Assembly: GCA_900539095.1 (NCBI GenBank)
Contig: UQAR01000028.1
Coordinates: 1 to 24,086 of the forward strand
Direction: 5' to 3'
DNA: 24,086 nt
Source of the DNA: an uncultured Ruminococcus sp.
GTDB lineage: Bacteria; Bacillota; Clostridia; Oscillospirales; Ruminococcaceae
Shown: positions 14,793 to 21,880 of the stretch, in pieces
Layout of the letters: each line of letters begins with the position of its first letter
Position numbering within the stretch: position 1 is the first letter of the stretch
Notes under the pieces: generated by a model
Told to the model about the DNA's origin: nothing
What the model saw: the letters and a program-made list of their open reading frames with translations, nothing else
The model's database searches: none
Program-made: the position numbers and the translations under genes

Positions 14793-16910
14793 CTAGCTTT
14801 CAAAGTTAGCCTGTATAGACTGCAAAACGCCGTCATAGTAATATGCGTTCACGCTCATGGAATCGCTCTCCCAATCAAGAAACTGATCTTTGCCGTTTCT
14901 GTCGCTGACCTCAGGTGTGCCGAGAATCGCAGCCATCTCCTCAGGAGTTGAATTTTTTGTTATACCGAATATTGAGCAGTCGCTTTCGGTGGTGAAACTC
15001 ATTCTTATCTTATGGAGGGTATGATCGCTGTTGAGCCAGAAGTCGAAGATGATGATATTATCCATAGTTGAGCTTGTTTTTCCGTAGCAAAGAGCAGAAT
15101 CGTATTCATCGTCAGGGGTATCCACCATTTCTTCTCTTACATCATCAATAAGCTCAATGCCTGTGAAAACGTGGTCTATGCCCTTATAGCTTACGCTTAT
15201 ATCCTTAGGCAGAGCAGCGTCTGAAGTAAGGTCAAGTGCCTTGAGGTCATCATATACCTTTACTCTGTTCTCATCAGTGTTTACAGTGCTCTCGCCCGGT
15301 GTTGTTATGCCTGTATACTCAGATGTGAAAACAGCCTCTCCGTCTTTTTCGTGTATTTCTTCCTGTGGATAGTTTTTGCTGTAGTATGTGAAATCGGAAA
15401 CCGAGAAGTAATCAAGCACTACGTCATACTCTTCGTAATTACTATATGTTTCCACCACGCCGAGTGAAATTGTATAGTCAACGTTCTCCCAATACATTGT
15501 ATAGCATTTATAATCGTCCATGCCGTCATATTCGCTGTTCATATAAATGCTTGTAGGGCAGCCCATTTTGTCGATTATTTTATCAAGATCTTCTTTATTG
15601 CTGTAGCTGCCGTAGCTTTCATACTCCCAGTCGGAGGTATCCACAGCCTCTTCTAAAGGTATGGTAATGCTCCAGCTGTTTTCCTTGAGAATGTCAGCCA
15701 CACTTGCGTCACGGTCAAATGGGTTTGCACCGGTAAGGTCGTAGTTTGTTTGGCTCTCATCTGATGAAACGAAGGTTATCTCAACGTCACTGTTTTCACC
15801 TATCATTTTATCAACGCTCATAATATCACTAGATCTGCCAATATCGTCGCCATACATTTCCATATTGGCATTGCCGCCATCTATGGCACTAAGGTCAACA
15901 GGCACTGATATTTTGCTGCCGAAAATATCCTGCGGCAAAGTATCTGACGGCGTACCGCCATTAAATCCGTCTATCCAATATAGATTGCTGTTTTTATTAT
16001 CATTAGCGGTATTAGATACGGTTTCATCGTTCTTTGAAACAGTGCTGTCACCGTTTTTCTGCGAAGAAACAACGATATCATCGTCATCATTGCTATTTGA
16101 GCTGAGCACGACCGCTGCCGTGATACCTCCGCCCACAACTGCCACGGCACAAACGCCTGCTATAACCTTTGCTTTTACTGTTGAAAACATTCCTTTTCCT
16201 CCCGATATAGTTTTTGTTGATGTTACTTTATCAGGAACTGCGTTTGCGGCTGTGCTAGTGAAAACGGTAAGCTTAGGAAGTGCGGTAGTTGATGCCTCTT
16301 TCATAAGGAGCTTGGAAAGAATAAATACCGGTACGGCAGCATGAAGTCTGTCGTTGTTGTTTTCCTCGTATATGAGCACCGCCTCCTTTATCTTTTTTCT
16401 GGCAGCACTAAGACGGGAAGTCACCGTGCCTGTGGTGCAGCCCATTACATCTGCTATCTCAGGCACTGTGAGCATATCAAAATAGTAAAGTATCACCGAC
16501 TGTCTTTGCTCTTCTGTGAGAACAGTGTCGATGATATCCATTATTATCTTTCTTTTTGCGTCATTGCTCACATATTCCTCAGGTATAAGGTCCTCGTCAG
16601 GGATATCCTCCAGTATATCCTCTGAATTTTCCTCAGGGTCAGTGTTGCCCCTGAAGTGCATTTTGCAGAGGTTAATGGCAATGCGGTTCACCCACGTCTG
16701 AAAATTCTCAGGATTTGTGAGCGTGCCGAGCTTTTGAAGTGCCGTCAGAAATGTTTCCTGCGTGATATCCTCTGCCAGCTGTGCATTTGCGAGAAGTTTC
16801 AAACAGGTGAAGTATACCACCCTGCCCGTTTCTTCATAAAGTGCACCAAATGCCGCCCTGTTGCCTTGTGCTGCCTGCAATACAAGCGTTTTTATCTCTT
16901 CTTTTTCCAT
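14793..16910 (-). CDS. ECF sigma factor fused to a transmembrane helix and ectodomain (sigma 1)
   Basis: A 705-residue protein, about four times the size of a normal ECF sigma factor. Residues 15-90 form sigma region 2 (AEDITQETF, FQTWVNRIAIN) and 133-183 region 4 (YFDMLTVPEIADVMGC, TGTVTSRLSAARKKIKEA). A linker with NNDRLHAAVPVFILSKLL follows, then GGKGMFSTVKAK and one hydrophobic helix (about 248-270). The remaining 434 residues are acidic, rich in Ser/Thr/Tyr/Asp, and expected outside the cell. The last 60 contain TPEEMAAILGTPE and end in a beta-rich stretch. I chose the ATG at 16910 because it aligns with the paralog's MEKE start; the longer form begins at TTG. No anti-sigma gene is adjacent. 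Target genes are unknown. Confidence 0.88.
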   Translation of the reverse strand: MEKEEIKTLVLQAAQGNRAAFGALYEETGRVVYFTCLKLLANAQLAEDITQETFLTALQKLGTLTNPENFQTWVNRIAINLCKMHFRGNTDPEENSEDILEDIPDEDLIPEEYVSNDAKRKIIMDIIDTVLTEEQRQSVILYYFDMLTVPEIADVMGCTTGTVTSRLSAARKKIKEAVLIYEENNNDRLHAAVPVFILSKLLMKEASTTALPKLTVFTSTAANAVPDKVTSTKTISGGKGMFSTVKAKVIAGVCAVAVVGGGITAAVVLSSNSNDDDDIVVSSQKNGDSTVSKNDETVSNTANDNKNSNLYWIDGFNGGTPSDTLPQDIFGSKISVPVDLSAIDGGNANMEMYGDDIGRSSDIMSVDKMIGENSDVEITFVSSDESQTNYDLTGANPFDRDASVADILKENSWSITIPLEEAVDTSDWEYESYGSYSNKEDLDKIIDKMGCPTSIYMNSEYDGMDDYKCYTMYWENVDYTISLGVVETYSNYEEYDVVLDYFSVSDFTYYSKNYPQEEIHEKDGEAVFTSEYTGITTPGESTVNTDENRVKVYDDLKALDLTSDAALPKDISVSYKGIDHVFTGIELIDDVREEMVDTPDDEYDSALCYGKTSSTMDNIIIFDFWLNSDHTLHKIRMSFTTESDCSIFGITKNSTPEEMAAILGTPEVSDRNGKDQFLDWESDSMSVNAYYYDGVLQSIQANFES

Positions 16911-16950
16911 AGTTTTTTCCGCTCCTTCTTCCGAATGTCTTACTGTTTTC

Positions 16951-16999
16951 TCGTCCGCTTTATCAGTCCCTACATTTGTTAGATGCAAAAAGCAGACGA
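16951..16999 (-). other. Long-loop hairpin in the sigma 1 leader
   Basis: On the minus strand TCGTCTGC pairs with GCGGACGA (8 bp, one G-T pair) around a 33-base loop. It lies just downstream of the conserved block. The sigma 2 leader has a stronger structure in the same relative place with a 32-base loop. Confidence 0.4.
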
Positions 17000-17003
17000 T
17001 TTG

Positions 17004-17048
17004 TTGAGCAAATTCAGAATGTTAATTTATAGTTTACATAATGTTAAT
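17004..17048 (-). promoter_or_regulatory. Conserved upstream block of sigma 1
   Basis: A 45-base block that matches 19017-19060 at 36 positions by eye. On the minus strand it contains ATTAACATT, then GTAAAC (17032-17037), an 18-base gap and ATTTGCTCAA (17004-17013). The GTAAAC plus downstream element could be an ECF-type promoter, but the exact -35/-10 assignment is uncertain. It could also be an operator or an RNA element. Confidence 0.6.
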
Positions 17049-17073
17049 ATATAACTATGATATTGCAGAAATA

Positions 17074-17102
17074 ATTATATCACATAACAAAATACCTGTC
17101 AA
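17074..17102 (-). promoter_or_regulatory. Sigma-A promoter upstream of sigma 1
   Basis: On the minus strand, TTGACA (17097-17102), a 17-base spacer and TATAAT (17074-17079): a perfect consensus. A transcript starting near 17067 would carry the whole conserved block in its roughly 155-base leader. Confidence 0.88.
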
Positions 17103-17107
17103 TGAGC

Positions 17108-17138
17108 AAAAAAATATCCCCCACAAATGTGAGGGATA
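17108..17138 (-). terminator. Intrinsic terminator of sigma 2
   Basis: On the minus strand TATCCCTCAC pairs with GTGGGGGATA (10 bp, one G-T pair, ATTT loop), followed by seven T. It ends 5 bases before the sigma 1 promoter, so the two sigma genes are separate transcription units. Confidence 0.92.
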
Positions 17139-17147
17139 AAGTTTTTA

Positions 17148-18911
17148 TCAGAACATTCCTGCAAGATACATTCTGCTTTCATAAAGCTGCTTTGTGTTTG
17201 TGTCAAATGTGAAATGATATCTGAAAAGAGGAGTAAGTCCGGCGGCATTCTTTTCGCCTGCAACGTATGCAACGAAAACGTCGGGGTCAGTGTCACTGTT
17301 CACATGGTATGTTCCGTCCATTGACATATCGCCCTGTGAGTAAACATAGGAAAGATAGTTTCCTGAAATGCTGTTCTCGCCCTTTGAGATTCCCTGAGAA
17401 ACAAGCATATCCTGCACTGATTGTGCTGAATAATCGTCTATGTTGTCATATATCTCATCAAGTTTCTTTGTGCTTGTTACATCATAGCAAAGTCTTGTCG
17501 GCATACCGGTCGGTATCCAAGCAGGAGTGTAAATATCGTTTGACATAGGCGTTTCTTCTGCCCATACCACATAACTGTCTGCCAAAGATACCTGACCGTC
17601 AGGGTTTGTGAGGTTTGCAACATATACCGTTATCTCATCTCCCTGCGGTTCGACCTTTGGTATAAGCGTCATGTAATAGCTATCCCACCATTCACCGCCG
17701 AAATAGTTGTCTGCACCCACACGGTAGTTTAGCATTTCGTTCTTTTTGTCCTCATAGTGACCTCCGTCGCAGTATACAAAACTGTATTCGTCAGCATATT
17801 TTGCATAGAAATCAGATGTCTTTATATATCCGCCCACCTGCATGATGTCACCATTAAGCTGAACAAGACCTGACGAAAGATCTGCATTCTTTATCTCGTC
17901 AGACACAGTGTAAACTGCCATTTCAAGCTCGCCGTTTGAATTTGTGCCGCTTGCAACATCGTCAGTAACATCATCTTCATTATCTGTGTTTTCGTCAAGT
18001 TCGTTGAGCTTGTCCTCAACGTCCTTTTCATTTACGTCACCGTCAGCGTTTGTCTGAACAGCCGTCCTCGGTTCATCGACCTCCACCGTCTTATCTCTGT
18101 TCGCAAGCATCACCGCCGTGATACCTCCGCCTACTACTGCCACTGCGACCACACCTGCTATTACCTTTGACTTTACTGTTGAAAACATACCTTTTCCTCC
18201 CGATTTACTTATTGTAGTATTTTTATCGGGAACAACTTCCGTGGCTGACGCCTTGCTGAAAACGGATAATTTAGGCAGTTCAAGCTGCTGACATTCCTGC
18301 ATGAATATCTTTGACAAAACAGGTATAGGAATAACAGCATGAAGTCTGTCGTTGTTTTTTTCCTCGTAAATAAGCACCGCCTCCCGTATCTTCTTTCTTG
18401 CAGCACTAAGACGGGACGTGACTGTGCCCACAGAACAATCCATTATCTCTGCTATCTCCGCAACGCTCATCATATCGAAATAATAGAGTATTATGGTCTG
18501 ACGCTGTTCGTCAGTGAGAGCGGTGTCGATAATGTTCATTATTATCCTGCGTTTTTCCTCGCTGTCGGCATAATCGTCAGGGATAAGCTCGCTGTCGGGC
18601 ATATCGTCGATTATCTTTTCCGACTCCTCCTCCGCATTCCGTGGATTTTTCCTAAAATACATTTTGCAGTTGTTCACGGCTATCCTGTTTACCCAAGCCG
18701 AAAAGTTCTCAGGCTCGTTAAGACTGTCAAGCTTTTCAAGAGCTTTCATGAAAGTGTCCTGAGTAATATCCTCCGCCTGCTGAGCATTTCCAAGAAGTTT
18801 CAGACAGTTGAAATATACGCCCCTGCCCGTTTCTTCATAAAGCTCACCGAAAGCCGCTCTGTCACCCTGTCCTGCCTGCAAAACAAGACTTCTTATCTTT
18901 TCCTTTTCCAT
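17148..18911 (-). CDS. ECF sigma factor fused to a transmembrane helix and ectodomain (sigma 2)
   Basis: A 587-residue paralog of the neighbouring sigma fusion. Region 2 spans about residues 15-90 (AEDITQDTF, FSAWVNRIAVN) and region 4 about 135-182 (YFDMMSVAEIAEIMDC, VGTVTSRLSAARKKIREA). The linker NNDRLHAVIPIPVLSKIF and the juxtamembrane GGKGMFSTVKSKVIAGV are nearly identical to sigma 1, as is the helix (about 248-270). The ectodomain of about 315 residues differs: a long Asp/Glu/Asn-rich stalk (to about residue 325), then a Tyr/Asp-rich globular part with FGGEWWDSYYMTLIPKVEP and ending in FTFDTNTKQLYESRMYLAG. The ATG at 18911 was chosen by alignment with the paralog; the longer frame starts at TTG. 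The ribosome binding site (GGTAG) is weak. Regulon and signal are unknown. Confidence 0.88.
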   Translation of the reverse strand: MEKEKIRSLVLQAGQGDRAAFGELYEETGRGVYFNCLKLLGNAQQAEDITQDTFMKALEKLDSLNEPENFSAWVNRIAVNNCKMYFRKNPRNAEEESEKIIDDMPDSELIPDDYADSEEKRRIIMNIIDTALTDEQRQTIILYYFDMMSVAEIAEIMDCSVGTVTSRLSAARKKIREAVLIYEEKNNDRLHAVIPIPVLSKIFMQECQQLELPKLSVFSKASATEVVPDKNTTISKSGGKGMFSTVKSKVIAGVVAVAVVGGGITAVMLANRDKTVEVDEPRTAVQTNADGDVNEKDVEDKLNELDENTDNEDDVTDDVASGTNSNGELEMAVYTVSDEIKNADLSSGLVQLNGDIMQVGGYIKTSDFYAKYADEYSFVYCDGGHYEDKKNEMLNYRVGADNYFGGEWWDSYYMTLIPKVEPQGDEITVYVANLTNPDGQVSLADSYVVWAEETPMSNDIYTPAWIPTGMPTRLCYDVTSTKKLDEIYDNIDDYSAQSVQDMLVSQGISKGENSISGNYLSYVYSQGDMSMDGTYHVNSDTDPDVFVAYVAGEKNAAGLTPLFRYHFTFDTNTKQLYESRMYLAGMF

Positions 18912-18949
18912 GATTTTTTCTACCAAGCTTTCTTTTTGATTATCGTACA

Positions 18950-19012
18950 AAAATATCCGTTTTCAGCACTCGGTCATTGTTCCGACATCATATAGATGTT
19001 TGCTGAAAACGG
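18950..19012 (-). terminator. Branched hairpin between the radical SAM gene and sigma 2
   Basis: On the minus strand CCGTTTTCAGCA (19012-19001) pairs perfectly with TGCTGAAAACGG (18968-18957). The 32-base interior can fold two small hairpins, ACATC/GATGT and CGG/CCG, giving a three-way junction. ATATTTTTG follows the stem. It may terminate the radical SAM transcript or act as an attenuator in the sigma 2 leader. Confidence 0.6.
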
Positions 19013-19016
19013 AATA

Positions 19017-19060
19017 TTGAGCAAATATAAAACTTAATATATTGTTTACAAAACGTTAAT
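19017..19060 (-). promoter_or_regulatory. Conserved upstream block of sigma 2
   Basis: Counterpart of 17004-17048. On the minus strand it contains ATTAACGTT, GTAAAC (19044-19049), a 17-base gap and ATTTGCTCAA (19017-19026). It overlaps the stop codon of the radical SAM gene, so the conservation is not explained by coding sequence. Confidence 0.6.
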
Positions 19061-19670
19061 CAACATATTCTCTAACTCTAAGATGAATACCCACGCTGTC
19101 AGCAACCGCCTGAGATTTTTTTATCTCTTCTTCGCCGATTATATCCACAACAGTGAGCATTACCTCAGGCACGAACTCTTTCACTCTCTTTGCAAAAGAA
19201 AGCATTTCTTCAAAGCAGTTCACGCCCTTGAATGACGGCCTTGTTACCTCGTCATAAGCCTTTTCGTCAGATGCGTTAAGGCTTATTGAGATTATATCCA
19301 CAAGTCCCTTGAACTCAGCAGGGGTTTCACGCTTGTTGATAAGATCGCTGAGACCGTTGGTGTTGAGCCTTACAGGCGTCTTTGTAACAGATTTTATATA
19401 CTTTGCAGTTTCTTTGAGTATTTCCAGTTCACAGGTAGGCTCGCCGTAACCGCAGAATATTATCTCCTTGTAGCTGTCAAGGTCACGTTTCTTGATGTTA
19501 TCTATAACCTCTTCAGCAGTTGGCTGGTGTTCAAGCCACAGCGGGTCAGAGCCGTATGCACCGTCGCCGTTGTGACGAATACAGAATGTGCAGTTGCATG
19601 GGCATTTGTTTGTGATGTTGAGATAAAGCTTATCGCCTATCTCATAAGAAATATTCATAGCTTTTATCAT
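19056..19670 (-). CDS. Radical SAM protein, TatD-linked type
   Basis: A 204-residue radical SAM protein. The [4Fe-4S] cysteines are C23, C27 and C30 in NKCPCNCTFC. FCGYGEPTCE is the SAM-binding GE motif, and RLNTNG and DIISISLNASD are typical of the small single-domain proteins found with TatD nucleases (TatD-linked radical SAM family). The substrate is not known for the family. No tatD gene lies in this window. The ATG has AGAGGT about 7 bases upstream. It is downstream of proA, separated by 135 bases with a dispersed repeat, and its stop lies inside the conserved block before sigma 2. Confidence 0.85.
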   Translation of the reverse strand: MIKAMNISYEIGDKLYLNITNKCPCNCTFCIRHNGDGAYGSDPLWLEHQPTAEEVIDNIKKRDLDSYKEIIFCGYGEPTCELEILKETAKYIKSVTKTPVRLNTNGLSDLINKRETPAEFKGLVDIISISLNASDEKAYDEVTRPSFKGVNCFEEMLSFAKRVKEFVPEVMLTVVDIIGEEEIKKSQAVADSVGIHLRVREYVD

Positions 19671-19713
19671 TATAATTACCTCTTTTTGTAATATATTAAA
19701 GTATAGAGTAAAC

Positions 19714-19735
19714 GGGCGAACTGTTCGCCCCTACA
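19714..19735. repeat. Dispersed palindromic repeat, copy 3
   Basis: A perfect 8+1+8 palindrome, GGGCGAAC-T-GTTCGCCC, followed by CTACA. It lies between the proA stop and the radical SAM gene, and is followed by further repeat-like sequence at 19744-19800. Confidence 0.8.
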
Positions 19736-19743
19736 GAGAGAAA

Positions 19744-19800
19744 TATCATCGCCGTTAGGCGATACCTTAATTCCTCATTTCTCACTCCTAACTCCTCATT
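19744..19800. repeat. Repeat-like tract: hairpin plus CTCATT/CTCCTAA tract
   Basis: A hairpin ATCGCC-GTTA-GGCGAT (19748-19763) is followed by a degenerate tract with TTCCTCATT, CTCACTCC and TAACTCCTCATT units up to the proA stop. Such tracts resemble small non-coding mobile or REP-like remnants. Only one copy of this part is in the window. Confidence 0.5.
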
Positions 19801-19805
19801 AATAC

Positions 19806-21059
19806 CTATTCTCTTATCTGTCCGTTGCCTGAGATAAGATACTTTGTGGTGGTCATTTCTCTAAGACCCATAGGACCTCTTGCGTGAAGTTTCTGTGTGG
19901 AAATGCCTATCTCAGCACCAAGACCGAACATTCCGCCGTCTGTAAATCTTGTTGAGCAGTTTACATATACAGCCGCAGAATCTACTCTCTTCTGAAATTC
20001 CTGTGCCGCAAAAAGACTTTCTGTTACGATGCATTCGGAATGACCTGTGGAAAATCTGTCGATGTGTTCAAGTGCCTCCGCCATATCGTCAACGACTTTG
20101 ATAGAAATGATGTAGTCAAGGAACTCTGTCGCATAATCGTCATCATCAGCAGGAGTAACGTTCTCAGGACCAAGTATCTGCCTTGTAAGTTCGCAGCCTC
20201 TTATCTCAACATGATGCTTGTCAAGCCTTGCTTTGAGCTTTGGAAGAAAATCCTCCGCAATATCCCTGTGAACAAGACAGCTTTCCACTGCGTTGCATAC
20301 AGACGGACGTGAAGTCTTGCCGTTGTCAACAATGTTCACCGCCATGTTTATATCTGCACTTGCGTCAACATAAACGTGACAGTTGCCGGTGCCGGTCTCG
20401 ATAACAGGCACTGTGGCAGACTGTATAACAGCCTTTATAAGCTGTGCTCCGCCTCTTGGTATGAGCACATCGATATAATCGTTTGCTTTCATCATATCAA
20501 GAGCAATGCCCCTGTCTGTGTCCTCCACAAGCTGAATGATGTCAGGACTGAACCCTGCCCTTTCAACAGCTTTTCTCATAAGGTCGGCAAGCATTTTGTT
20601 TGAGTTTATCGCCTCTTTGCCGCCCCTGAGTATAACAGCGTTTCCGCTTTTTAGACAAAGTATAGCACCGTCTACAGTAACATTAGGTCTTGCCTCGAAA
20701 ATAATTCCGATAACGCCCATTGGCACTCTGACTTTTTCTATCTTCATACCGTTTGGTCTTGTTGAGCCTGAAACAACTTCTCCCACAGGGTCATCAAGCT
20801 GTGCAAGCTCTTCGCAAGCCTTTGCCATGCCCTCGATACGGCTGTCATTAAGTGCAAGTCTGTCAAGCATAGCCTCAGACATTTTTCTCATTTTTCCGTT
20901 TTCAAGATCCACCTTGTTTGCCTCTATGATATCGTTCTTGCAAACTCTCAGGATATGTGCGATCTCAAGAAGTGCGTCGTTTTTCTGTGTTGTTGACGCA
21001 AAGGCAATGTCCTTTTTGCAGGCTTTAGCCTTCTGTCCCAAAATATCGATATAACTCAT
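19806..21059 (-). CDS. proA: Gamma-glutamyl phosphate reductase
   Basis: A 417-residue NADPH-dependent enzyme, the second step of proline synthesis, which converts glutamyl 5-phosphate to glutamate semialdehyde. The catalytic cysteine is C255 in RPSVCNAVE. FEARPNVTVDG, LRGGKEA and IPRGGAQLI are family marks, as is the C-terminal HARGPMGLREMTTTKY. The ATG has GGGGAGG about 10 bases upstream, inside the end of proB. The genes are separated by 5 bases and are co-transcribed with proB. Confidence 0.96.
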   Translation of the reverse strand: MSYIDILGQKAKACKKDIAFASTTQKNDALLEIAHILRVCKNDIIEANKVDLENGKMRKMSEAMLDRLALNDSRIEGMAKACEELAQLDDPVGEVVSGSTRPNGMKIEKVRVPMGVIGIIFEARPNVTVDGAILCLKSGNAVILRGGKEAINSNKMLADLMRKAVERAGFSPDIIQLVEDTDRGIALDMMKANDYIDVLIPRGGAQLIKAVIQSATVPVIETGTGNCHVYVDASADINMAVNIVDNGKTSRPSVCNAVESCLVHRDIAEDFLPKLKARLDKHHVEIRGCELTRQILGPENVTPADDDDYATEFLDYIISIKVVDDMAEALEHIDRFSTGHSECIVTESLFAAQEFQKRVDSAAVYVNCSTRFTDGGMFGLGAEIGISTQKLHARGPMGLREMTTTKYLISGNGQIRE

Positions 21060-21064
21060 TTTTA

Positions 21065-21862
21065 CTATACCTCCCCGTTAGCTGTAAAAAGTGTTCCTAT
21101 AGGTTTATTTTCAAAGACCTTATACAAATGCCTTGGATCACGTCCGTTCATGATGATAAGATCGATACCGCCCTTTTTGGCGATCTCCGCAGCCTTTATC
21201 TTTGTCGCCATTCCGCCTGTGCCAAGGGAAGAACCTGCTCCTCCTGCTATCGCCTTTATCTCCTCTGTTATCTCAGGCACAACAGGGATAAGCTCAGCGT
21301 CGTCATACTTGTGAGGGTCTTTGTCAAAAAGTCCCTCGATATCAGACATTATTATAAGAAGATCTGCATTAGCAAGCACCGCAACATTTGCCGCAAGTGA
21401 ATCGTTCTCGCCCATTTCAAGTTCCAACTCATCTATGGATACCGTATCGTTCTCGTTTACGATAGGTATAGAACCAAGCTCGATAATGCGGTTGAGAGCG
21501 TTTTGTACATTTATGCGTCTGTCCTCAAGAAGAATATACTTTGTGAGCAAAAGCTGAGCTACATTAAGGCTGTATTCAGAGAAAAGATTGTCATAAAGAT
21601 ACATAAGCTCACACTGACCAACGGCTGCACAAGCCTGCCTTGTGGGAGTGTCCTTGGGCTTTTCTTTTATGCCCAGCTTTGCTCTGCCAAGACCTACCGC
21701 ACCGCTTGATACGAGTATTATCTCGTGACCTGCGTTTTGCAGATCGGCAAGAGTTTTAACAAGCTGTTCCACACGGCGTATGTTCAAAAGTCCCGTGCTG
21801 TGTGTAAGAGTAGAAGTTCCTACCTTTACAACAACTCTTTTCTTTTTTGTCATGTCTATCAT
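21065..21862 (-). CDS. proB: Glutamate 5-kinase, short form without PUA domain
   Basis: An amino-acid kinase of about 265 residues catalysing the first step of proline synthesis. Marks are VVKVGTSTLT at the N-terminus, LVSSGAVGLGRAKLG, IPIVNENDTVS, FGEND-type GENDSLAANVA, LLIIMSDIEGLFDKDP and GTGGMATKIKAAEIA. The E. coli and B. subtilis enzymes are about 100 residues longer because of a C-terminal PUA domain, absent here. I prefer the ATG at 21862 (AAGGA 10 bases upstream) over the ATG at 21871, whose ribosome binding site would be only one base away. It follows the dehydrogenase gene closely. Confidence 0.94.
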   Translation of the reverse strand: MIDMTKKKRVVVKVGTSTLTHSTGLLNIRRVEQLVKTLADLQNAGHEIILVSSGAVGLGRAKLGIKEKPKDTPTRQACAAVGQCELMYLYDNLFSEYSLNVAQLLLTKYILLEDRRINVQNALNRIIELGSIPIVNENDTVSIDELELEMGENDSLAANVAVLANADLLIIMSDIEGLFDKDPHKYDDAELIPVVPEITEEIKAIAGGAGSSLGTGGMATKIKAAEIAKKGGIDLIIMNGRDPRHLYKVFENKPIGTLFTANGEV

Positions 21863-21880
21863 TTTTATCATGTCCTTATT

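Noticed and set aside
16911..16988. A longer sigma 1 protein starting at 16988
   Set aside because: The codon is TTG, the extra residues have no counterpart in the paralog, and the paralog's ATG aligns with ATG 16910.
17040..17048. Rex-type operator in the TTAA-rich sigma upstream block
   Set aside because: The block has direct GTTAAT copies and not the inverted TTGTTAA-N4-TTAACAA arrangement.
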